This document shows, one piece after another, positions 56,720 through 64,000 of a DNA stretch of 64,000 bases (position 1 is the first letter of the stretch; each line of letters begins with the position of its first letter). Origin of the DNA: Actinomycetes bacterium. Lineage in GTDB: Bacteria > Actinomycetota > Acidimicrobiia > Acidimicrobiales > SZUA-35. A program made the position numbers and the translations under genes. Under the pieces are notes generated by a model that saw only the letters and a program-made list of their open reading frames with translations, searched no databases and was not told the DNA's origin. The stretch covers positions 20,207-84,206 of the forward strand of contig JAJRXF010000095.1 of assembly GCA_024276425.1 (NCBI GenBank). The letters run 5' to 3'.

Positions 56720-57118
56720 ATGACCAATACCTATGGAAGCTTCGCCCTCAAGGATTTCTTGAGAATGTCGGTCCAGGAATCGTCAAGCGGTTCGGGATCA
56801 ACAACAATTCAGATCGGAACCGAGCACCTCAACCCAAACGGGGTCATACACGGTGGGGTCCTGTTCACGATGATCGACACTGCCATGGGAAAAGCCTCCA
56901 TGAGCGTGCTCGACGATGGTCAATTCTGCGCCTCAGTCGAGGTCCAGTTGCGCTTTATCCGGCCCGCATCGGAGGGCCAGCTCACGGCCGTGGCCAACGT
57001 TGTCAAGCGGGGGCGAAGTATCCTTCACCTTGAGGGCCACATCACTGGCCCCGACGCTCGACTAGTAGCCAGCGCCACCGGGACATTCACCGTCATCTCC
57101 TTCGATCCCCCGGGTTGA
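56720..57118 (+). CDS. PaaI-like hotdog-fold thioesterase
   Basis: HLNPNGVIHGGVLFTMIDTAMGKA...ASVEVQLRFIRPASEGQLTAVANVVKRGRSI. Confidence 0.9.
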   Translation: MTNTYGSFALKDFLRMSVQESSSGSGSTTIQIGTEHLNPNGVIHGGVLFTMIDTAMGKASMSVLDDGQFCASVEVQLRFIRPASEGQLTAVANVVKRGRSILHLEGHITGPDARLVASATGTFTVISFDPPG

Positions 57119-57219
57119 TTGGAACCACTCGGAACCCCAAGGCGTCTAAGAACTTGCAGCAGTTCATATCCGGCCTACCGAAACCGATATGGACCAGGTA
57201 AGAACGAGAGAGGGAAGCC

Positions 57220-58068
57220 GTGAAAGTTCATCGTCCAACCGTACTGATACCAGTCCTGGTGTCCACCGCTTTGTTGGCATCGGCCTGTGGTAGCAGCGAC
57301 TCTGGGGCGACGAGCCCCACCACCTCAAGTGAGCCACCGGCCGCCTTGGTGGAGCCAGAGTCACCCGTTGTAACCGAACGGCCTCCGACCACCCAGCCCG
57401 CAACCTCATCCACCAAGGCTGATCCCGAAGAAACCACAACATCAACATCGGAAACCACGACAACCAACCCCGGTAGCGCACTGGACTTCTACCCACCAAT
57501 CGGAACGGAGTTCACCGTTGTTGGGGTGCGTTGGGACGACGATCTCAACTTCCGATCTGGCCCAGGAACCAGCAACGATGTGCTAGCCAACGTCGTTTCG
57601 TTGACCAACGAACACACCATTGTCGGCCTTGGGCAGGCTTGGCAGTTGGAAAATTCAATTTGGTGGAAAGTCAGTGTCGATGGCACCGAGGCCTGGGCCA
57701 GCCAGCGATACCTCGCTGCACCGGGTCTCCAAGACAGCGTGTTTGATGAGGTCGCGGCCCAGCTTGGGATCCTCAAGTTCGAGACATTGCAGGATATGGC
57801 TGACGCCGTGGCCGCCACGAGAGAGACCGGTGGACCCGAACCTCGAGTTGTCGTGGTCGGAGAGCCACTGGTATTTGAGACCGGCGGCATCATCACCATT
57901 GATGTCCTTGACTATGGAGATGACGCGCTGAAAGGCGAACGGCTACGACTCGAGGCCGCCGCCGCCCTCGGCGAAGGCGACGACCCCGTCGTTGAATTCT
58001 TCGTGCTCGAAGGCGTCGAGCGCACCATCTTGTGCCAGCGAGGAGTTTCCGGCGGGTTGTGCACCTAG
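57220..58068 (+). CDS. Lipoprotein with bacterial SH3-like domain
   Basis: VSTALLASACGSS lipobox; LNFRSGPGTSNDVLANV...WWKVSVDGTEAWASQRYLA SH3b signature. Confidence 0.8.
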   Translation: MKVHRPTVLIPVLVSTALLASACGSSDSGATSPTTSSEPPAALVEPESPVVTERPPTTQPATSSTKADPEETTTSTSETTTTNPGSALDFYPPIGTEFTVVGVRWDDDLNFRSGPGTSNDVLANVVSLTNEHTIVGLGQAWQLENSIWWKVSVDGTEAWASQRYLAAPGLQDSVFDEVAAQLGILKFETLQDMADAVAATRETGGPEPRVVVVGEPLVFETGGIITIDVLDYGDDALKGERLRLEAAAALGEGDDPVVEFFVLEGVERTILCQRGVSGGLCT

Positions 58069-58099
58069 GCCACACATCTCGTCCAGAGCTTTAGCCCAC

Positions 58100-59335
58100 T
58101 CAGATCGGCAAGTTTCCGGTCGCCGGAGCGGTCGAGCCGAAGTCCTTGTACGCGGCAATCGTTCGTTGGGCAATCCTCATCTGATGGACCTCGTCGGCAC
58201 CATCAGCGAATCGAGCCCAGCGGGCGTGTTGATACATGTTGGCCAGCGGTGTGTCAGTCGAATAGCCAAGAGCACCGTGCACCTGGATGGAACGGTCAAC
58301 TATTCGTCCAAGGGCATTGGCGACAAAGTGTTTGGCCATCGAAACCTCCGACTTGAAGTCCTCTCCCGCATCGATTTTGGAGGCAGCGTGTAGAACCATC
58401 AGCTTCGACTGATAGAGCTCCATGGTCGAGTCGGCAATCATCCATTGGATACCCTGCTTCTCAGCCAGAATCGAACCGTGACTGTAACGATCGAGCGAAC
58501 GGGCCACCATCATGTCCAAAGCAGTCTCGGCCTGAGCGATCCAGCGCATGTAGTGGGCAAGTCTTGCTGGTCCGAGCCGATACTGGCCAAGCAGGTGTCC
58601 TTGCCCACGGCCACCAAGCATCTGGCGCCCGTGAACCCGCAGATCCTCGATCATGATCTCGCTGTGGCCGGTACCCCCATGCATCGTTTCGATCTCGCGA
58701 ATCTCATTCCAGCCCTCGCTCGGCAAATCAATGATGAACGCGGTGTTGGCGGCCTGAGGAAGGTCCGGGTCGTCCTCGGTCCGACATATCAAGATGGCAA
58801 ACTTGGCTCGGTTAGCATTGGAGATGAACCACTTGTGGCCATTGATAACCCATTCCTCTCCGTCCTGATATGCCGAGGTGCGAATCAGGGTCGGGTCTGA
58901 GCCAGCAACTTCGGGTTCGGTCATGGCGAAACATGACCAAGTCGTTCCCTCACAAAGCGGACGGAGATAGGCCTCCTTCTGCTCGTCGGTGGCCCAATGA
59001 AGAAGGGTGTGCATATTTCCCTCATCGGGGGCCTGACAGTTGAGGACCCAGGGCCCGATTCGACTCTTGGCTGCCTCGGCCTGGACCATAGCCAATTCAA
59101 CATGACCGAGTCCCATTCCGCCCCACTCGGTCGGCATGTGAGGCAACCAGAGACCATCGGCAAAGGCCAGCTTGCGAAGGGCAATGAGGGCCTTGATGTA
59201 GGCCCCGCGGTCGGTCTCAGAAACTCGGTCCTGCTCGAGTCGCGCTTCTTCGGGCGCCACGACCTCGGAGATGAAGGTCCGGACTCGGGACCGAATCTGT
59301 TCACGTTCAGGGGTTAGGGTGAAACCAATGACCAT
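58100..59335 (-). CDS. Acyl-CoA dehydrogenase
   Basis: CFAMTEPEVAGSDPTLIRTSAYQDGEEWVINGHKWFISNANRAKFAILICRT; QVHGALGYSTDTPLANMYQHARWARFADGADEVH. Confidence 0.93.
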   Translation of the reverse strand: MVIGFTLTPEREQIRSRVRTFISEVVAPEEARLEQDRVSETDRGAYIKALIALRKLAFADGLWLPHMPTEWGGMGLGHVELAMVQAEAAKSRIGPWVLNCQAPDEGNMHTLLHWATDEQKEAYLRPLCEGTTWSCFAMTEPEVAGSDPTLIRTSAYQDGEEWVINGHKWFISNANRAKFAILICRTEDDPDLPQAANTAFIIDLPSEGWNEIREIETMHGGTGHSEIMIEDLRVHGRQMLGGRGQGHLLGQYRLGPARLAHYMRWIAQAETALDMMVARSLDRYSHGSILAEKQGIQWMIADSTMELYQSKLMVLHAASKIDAGEDFKSEVSMAKHFVANALGRIVDRSIQVHGALGYSTDTPLANMYQHARWARFADGADEVHQMRIAQRTIAAYKDFGSTAPATGNLPI

Positions 59336-60746
59336 TGGGCTGATCCTTCGTTCGAGCCGGGGCCGTCTCGATGAGTTCCAGTACTCGATCCAGATCGCCG
59401 TCGTGGGTCCTGGGGTTCAGGAAGGCCAAGCGGATAATGAGCCTGCCGTGTATTTGAGTTGAGGTCAACAGGACCTCACCGTCCTTGTTGATGTGGTCAA
59501 GTAATACTTCGGTGTCCACATCCCCGTGAACTGACCGGAAGACAACCACGCTAAGGTCCGGACTGCCAACTACCACGACGCGGGCGATCTGATCAAGCTC
59601 GGTGCGGGCTCGTTCGGCCAAGTCCAACATGCGGTCCAGTTCACCTCTGAAAGCAGCCACACCGTGGAGGTGCAGGCCGAGCCAGACCGGCAGTCCTCGA
59701 AAGGGCCGAGTTAGTTCTGGGCCAAGGGAATAGAAGTGCGGCAGGCCCTCAATATCCACGGTGTCTCGTAGGTAAGAACCCGAACCAGCATGCGCCTCCA
59801 CCAGCGCATCACCGTCGCGAACCAAGAGTCCACCAATTCCAAAGGGCATGAAAAGACTCTTGTGGGCATCAAGGGTGACCGAGTCAAACTGATCAATACC
59901 AGAGAGGCGTTTCGAGCCTCGTTCGGTGAGCTGAAAGAAGCCACCATAGGCCGCATCAACATGACTCCAGGCGCCGTACTTTGCCGCGGTCCCAGCCACA
60001 TCTGCCAGCGGGTCGATTGTTCCGGAGTCGGTCGTTCCGGCCGAAGCAACCACGAGCATCGGCCGCAGGCCCAAGCGCAAGTCTTGATCAATGGTTGCCT
60101 GGAGTTGAGCGGTGTCGATCCGAAGCGAGGCATCCGCATCGATGGTTCGGACCCGATCTGGGGCGATGCCGGCCAGCCTTGCTGCCTTGGTTATCGAGTG
60201 GTGGGCCTGGACCGAAACATAGACAACTCCTTGGCGAAAGTCGCCGTCGGTCGAGTCGCGGCTGAAACGAGAGCGCGCGGTCACCACCGCGGTGAGGTTA
60301 GCTATGGAGCCACCAGACAAAAGCACTCCGGCCGCCCGCGATCCCATGGAGAAGAGTTGGATCATCCAGTCGATGACTCCTTGCTCGATCGCCACCGCTC
60401 CGGTGCTGGCGTTGTTTCCGCCGGTGTATCGGTTTAGTCCCGCAGCCAAGAATTCGCCCACCGCACCGCTAAACACTCCCCCGTTTGGGATGTAGCCAAG
60501 GTGGGAGCCCGAAGCAGTGTCGACACCGACTTGATTGGAGCTCAGGATGACCTCGAGCAAGTCCTCCATTGCCCCACCAACCTCCGCCGGAGGCTGACGA
60601 AGAGTCTCCAGAACAGAAGCGTCGGAGACCGGCCCCACTACCGGGGCGCTGGGCAAGTTGATGAGAAACTGATCGAGAAACTCCAAGGCTTGATCGCCGA
60701 GCGTTCTTCTCTGATCGCTAGACATCTCAAGCGGAAGGTTGGACAT
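59307..60746 (-). CDS. Group II PLP-dependent decarboxylase (aromatic amino acid/glutamate decarboxylase-like)
   Basis: SGGSIANLTAVVTAR, ASAGTTDSGTIDPLADVA, HVDAAYGGF, DSVTLDAHKSLFMPFGIGGLLVRD (PLP lysine). Start refined to 60746. Confidence 0.9.
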   Translation of the reverse strand: MSNLPLEMSSDQRRTLGDQALEFLDQFLINLPSAPVVGPVSDASVLETLRQPPAEVGGAMEDLLEVILSSNQVGVDTASGSHLGYIPNGGVFSGAVGEFLAAGLNRYTGGNNASTGAVAIEQGVIDWMIQLFSMGSRAAGVLLSGGSIANLTAVVTARSRFSRDSTDGDFRQGVVYVSVQAHHSITKAARLAGIAPDRVRTIDADASLRIDTAQLQATIDQDLRLGLRPMLVVASAGTTDSGTIDPLADVAGTAAKYGAWSHVDAAYGGFFQLTERGSKRLSGIDQFDSVTLDAHKSLFMPFGIGGLLVRDGDALVEAHAGSGSYLRDTVDIEGLPHFYSLGPELTRPFRGLPVWLGLHLHGVAAFRGELDRMLDLAERARTELDQIARVVVVGSPDLSVVVFRSVHGDVDTEVLLDHINKDGEVLLTSTQIHGRLIIRLAFLNPRTHDGDLDRVLELIETAPARTKDQPNGHWFHPNP

Positions 60747-60881
60747 GGCTGCAGTTCTAGCAAATCCGTACCCAATGGTTTGGGCATAGGTCTCAGGAAT
60801 CTGGGAGAATGCCACCGCATCTGCGCAACTCTGCACCCAACCCTTTGAGCAGGAAACAATATAGAAACGGACAGATAGAAG

Positions 60882-63152
60882 ATGGTGTTGACCGAGGTAC
60901 CCAAATTCGTCCGAGCCGACGGGCCAGATAAGGTCACGGGCACGGGCCGTTACACAGCGGACATGAACCTGACCGGAATGCTGGCAGCAAAGCTCAAGTT
61001 CGCCGAGATCTCTCACGGCCGAATCACCAAGCTTGACGTCGAGCAGGCTCGGGCAATCCCGGGCGTCTTCGCTGTGCTCACCGATGCTGATGTCCCCGAG
61101 GTGCGTTACAGCTCTCAAGTCCAAGACCGAACGCTGTTCGCCCGAGACACGGTTCGTTTTGAAGGAGAAGTCGTGGCCGCCGTCGCAGCGCTAACTCCCG
61201 AGATTGCCGAGGCGGCAATCGCCGCTATCACCGTCGAGTACGAAATGCTCCCACCAATCACCGACCCCGAGGCCGCTCTCGCCGACTCTGATGCCCTTGT
61301 CCACCAAGATTGGGAGAGCTACTCCAGCAACGGGATCGTGGTGCGGTCGGGTAATACCGCCTCGTTCTCCTCGTTGGAGAGGGGCGACAGTGACGCCGCC
61401 ATGGCGCTGGCCGACCGGGTGATTCACAGCCGCTATGTGGCCGATGCCAGCCATGCCGTTCCCATCGAGCCACGGGCAGTTTTGGCTCAGTGGCAGGGCA
61501 ACAAGGTTACGATCTGGAGTTCGACCCAGGTCCCCTTCGATGCCAGGGCTGGCGTGTGTGAGACACTCCAAATCCCAACCAATCGGGTACGCATCATTGT
61601 TCCCCACCTTGGTGGCGGCTTTGGTGGCAAGTGCGGATTCCACTTCGAGGCCCACGTCGCTGCCTTGGCCCGAGCGGCCAGGCGACCGGTGCGCCTCGTA
61701 TTCTCCCGTCACGAAGAGTTCGTCGCTCCTGACCGTCGACGCGAAGGAATTGTCGTCGAGGTGGCAACTGGTGTCGATGCTGAGGGCTCGATCGTGGCCA
61801 GAACGGGCAAGGTCGTTATCGACTGCGGGGCCTATATCGCCGATACCGCCTTCTTTCCCCAACTAGCCGCCATGCACCTCGCTGGGCCCTACCTTGTACC
61901 CAATCTCAAAATCGAATCTCACCTCGTTTACACCAACCATCAGCCCTCCGGTTCGGTCCGAGCCCCCACCGCCCCCCAAGTATGCTGGGCATTAGAATCA
62001 CATACCGATGAGATCGCGGCCGCCATTGGGATGAATCCGGTTGATTTTCGACTCAAGAACGCGGTCGAAACCGGCATGGTCGGACCGATGGGCCAGACCT
62101 ATGACGAAATTGGTCTACGGCGCTGCATCACCCTGGCCAGCAAGGGTGCGGGCGATCAGGACGAACTTGGACCGGATGAGGCCGTCGGGGTCGCCATTGG
62201 TTGGTGGCCTAGCTTCTCGTCCCCTTCGGGGGCCTATGTGAAACTCGATGATGACGGTGCGGGCCAAATCATCACCGGTGCTCAAGAATGCGGCACCGGC
62301 GCGGTCATGACCCTGCGCCAATTGGCGGCTGACGAGTTAGGCATGCACCCAGAGGACTTTGAACTCATCTATCAGGACACCAGCACTGGCCCCTACGACA
62401 TGGGTGCCACCGGATCCCAAACCCTGCTCAACAACGGCCGAGCGGTGGTCAATGCCTCCCGCCAGATTGCCGACCAACTCCGAGAGTTGGCGGCTCAACA
62501 ACTGGAAGCCTCCCCTGCCGACATTGTGCTGGCCAACGGCCATGCCAACGTCGCAGGATCGAGCACTCCATCGGTTTCACTCACCGAACTCGCTGGTATC
62601 GCCGCTGGCGGCGAACTGCTTTTGGGGGTCGGATCCGGTGAGCCACCGGAGGCCCCACCCATTGTGGGAGCGAACTGCGTGGGAGACCAAGGAATGGCGG
62701 CATGGGTTGGGCCTCAGTTTTCCTGCCATGCGGTGCGAATCCGGTTGGATCGAGACACTGGAGTGGTTCGTGTCCTCAAGGTCAATGCCGCCCACGACTC
62801 GGGCACCATTATCAACCCCATGGGGGCCCACGGTCAGGTGGAGGGTGCAGTTGTGATGGGTATCGGCCAAGCACTAACCGAGGGAACCCGCTATGACGAG
62901 GACGGCAAACAGATGAACACCGCTTTGTTGGAGTACAAGCTGCAGACCTCGGCCGACGCACCCGAGATCAATACCCAGTTCGTTGAGATATTCACCAGCA
63001 ACGCCGGTCCAAATGGAGCCAAGGGATTGGCCGAAGCACCCAATATCGCAACCGCGGCGGCCATCGCCAACGCACTTGCCAAGCTCATTGGCCGACCACT
63101 TCGCCAGTTGCCAATGACAGCGGAGCGAGTATGGGAGGCCATGTCGCAATGA
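60882..63152 (+). CDS. Xanthine dehydrogenase-family molybdopterin-binding large subunit
   Basis: GTGRYTADMNLTGMLAAKL, PHLGGGFGGKCGFHFEAHVAALA, SGSVRAPTAPQ, GAKGLAEAPNIATAAAIANA. Confidence 0.93.
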   Translation: MVLTEVPKFVRADGPDKVTGTGRYTADMNLTGMLAAKLKFAEISHGRITKLDVEQARAIPGVFAVLTDADVPEVRYSSQVQDRTLFARDTVRFEGEVVAAVAALTPEIAEAAIAAITVEYEMLPPITDPEAALADSDALVHQDWESYSSNGIVVRSGNTASFSSLERGDSDAAMALADRVIHSRYVADASHAVPIEPRAVLAQWQGNKVTIWSSTQVPFDARAGVCETLQIPTNRVRIIVPHLGGGFGGKCGFHFEAHVAALARAARRPVRLVFSRHEEFVAPDRRREGIVVEVATGVDAEGSIVARTGKVVIDCGAYIADTAFFPQLAAMHLAGPYLVPNLKIESHLVYTNHQPSGSVRAPTAPQVCWALESHTDEIAAAIGMNPVDFRLKNAVETGMVGPMGQTYDEIGLRRCITLASKGAGDQDELGPDEAVGVAIGWWPSFSSPSGAYVKLDDDGAGQIITGAQECGTGAVMTLRQLAADELGMHPEDFELIYQDTSTGPYDMGATGSQTLLNNGRAVVNASRQIADQLRELAAQQLEASPADIVLANGHANVAGSSTPSVSLTELAGIAAGGELLLGVGSGEPPEAPPIVGANCVGDQGMAAWVGPQFSCHAVRIRLDRDTGVVRVLKVNAAHDSGTIINPMGAHGQVEGAVVMGIGQALTEGTRYDEDGKQMNTALLEYKLQTSADAPEINTQFVEIFTSNAGPNGAKGLAEAPNIATAAAIANALAKLIGRPLRQLPMTAERVWEAMSQ

Positions 63153-64000
63153 GTATCACCATCGCCACCACGTTGACCGAAGTTTTTGCCGCCATGGACC
63201 AGGGAGCGCGGCCGATCGCAGGCGGGACCGATCTGGTCGTCGGAGCACGGTCGGGCAAATCATCCCTTCCTGACCAACTGGTTGCCATAGACCGGATACC
63301 GGAACTGTCCACAATCACAACCATCGAGGTTGTCGGTGGGGATCCACCATCCGATGATGGCACCTGGTTGCGGATTGGTGCCACGGTTAGTCACGCGGAA
63401 CTCATGGCTAATGAAGTCATAGCTCGCGACTACAGCGGGTTGGCCGACGCTAGTGCCCTGGTCGGGTCACCGGCGACGAGAAACGTTGGCACCCTTGGAG
63501 GCAACGTCATGAATGCTTCCCCGGCTATGGATACCGGGGCTCCACTGCTGGCTATGGGAGCCAAGGTCGTTCTCGCCTCAAGCGATGGGAGTCGCACGAT
63601 CGGGCTGGCCGAGCTATGGACGGGACCAGGGCAAACATCGGCTCGCCCAAACGAAGTTTGTATCGCCATTCTGATTCCCGAACACAGCCCCGGCGTGGCC
63701 AGCGCTTACGTACGGCTGGAGTATCGCCGAGCCATGGAGATTGCGGTTGTTGGAGCCGGGGCAATGGTGGCGCTAGACAATGACGGTTCCGTAAAACACG
63801 CCGCGGTCGCCATGTCTGCGGTGGGACCCACCATCGTGGCACTCGAGGGCCTGGCTGGTGTTGTTGTTGGCAGGGGGCTCGACCATGGAAGCCTGACTGG
63901 TGTGGCCCAACTCGCTTCCGAGCAGGCGACACCAATATCTGATCTGCGGGCAAGCGACCGGTACCGCAGGCATGCCGTTGGTGTCATGGCCAGACGGGCA
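63149..64000 (+). CDS. Xanthine dehydrogenase-family FAD-binding (medium) subunit, truncated by window end
   Basis: RPIAGGTDLVVGARSG, IGATVSHAELM, VGSPATRNVGTLGGNVMNASPAMDTGAPLLAMGA; ATGA overlap with the large subunit. Absent from the ORF track because no stop lies in the window. Confidence 0.92.
   Translation, partial: MSITIATTLTEVFAAMDQGARPIAGGTDLVVGARSGKSSLPDQLVAIDRIPELSTITTIEVVGGDPPSDDGTWLRIGATVSHAELMANEVIARDYSGLADASALVGSPATRNVGTLGGNVMNASPAMDTGAPLLAMGAKVVLASSDGSRTIGLAELWTGPGQTSARPNEVCIAILIPEHSPGVASAYVRLEYRRAMEIAVVGAGAMVALDNDGSVKHAAVAMSAVGPTIVALEGLAGVVVGRGLDHGSLTGVAQLASEQATPISDLRASDRYRRHAVGVMARRA

Noticed and set aside
59307-61124. 605-aa version of the PLP decarboxylase
   Set aside because: The first ~126 codons overlap the divergent molybdenum hydroxylase gene and intergenic region; homology begins at MSNLPLEMSSD (60746).
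60882-63152. Carbon monoxide dehydrogenase large subunit (CoxL)
   Set aside because: Lacks the AYRCSFR form I (and AYRGAGR form II) loop; only the general molybdenum hydroxylase family call is supported.

Overview
Gene-dense, GC-rich bacterial chromosome segment, probably actinobacterial. The Acidimicrobiia-like flavour (DUF222/HNH element, many acyl-CoA enzymes, ECF sigma/ZAS pair) is inference only. About 52 protein-coding genes can be supported. Main modules: (i) sarcosine/dimethylglycine dehydrogenase-like oxidoreductase; (ii) orphan histidine kinase + ECF sigma + small ZAS anti-sigma; (iii) a complete amino-sugar import/catabolism operon (ROK regulator, ABC transporter, NagZ, NagA, SIS-type deaminase candidate); (iv) biotin-dependent acyl-CoA carboxylase + AtuA-like + nitronate monooxygenase + acyl-CoA dehydrogenase + TetR; (v) amidohydrolase / carbamoylase / glutamine synthetase; (vi) split B12-dependent acyl-CoA mutase + MeaB; (vii) hydantoinase A/B + FAD oxidase + SDR; (viii) PLP decarboxylase and molybdenum hydroxylase running off the right edge. 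No rRNA, tRNA, CRISPR array or intact transposon was recognised. Best leads: a poly-G tract placed like a phase-variable promoter spacer in front of a small secreted Cys-containing protein/lipoprotein pair; a DHp-receiver protein lacking any ATPase domain; an acyl-CoA mutase whose active-site residues match neither methylmalonyl-, isobutyryl- nor 2-hydroxyisobutyryl-CoA mutase as I recall them; a tandem pair of lipoproteins sharing an unrecognised C-terminal domain; a DUF222 protein with its HNH core excised; a 28-aa membrane-protein ORF next to an (AG)9 microsatellite; and a strong hairpin between the solute-binding protein and permease genes.
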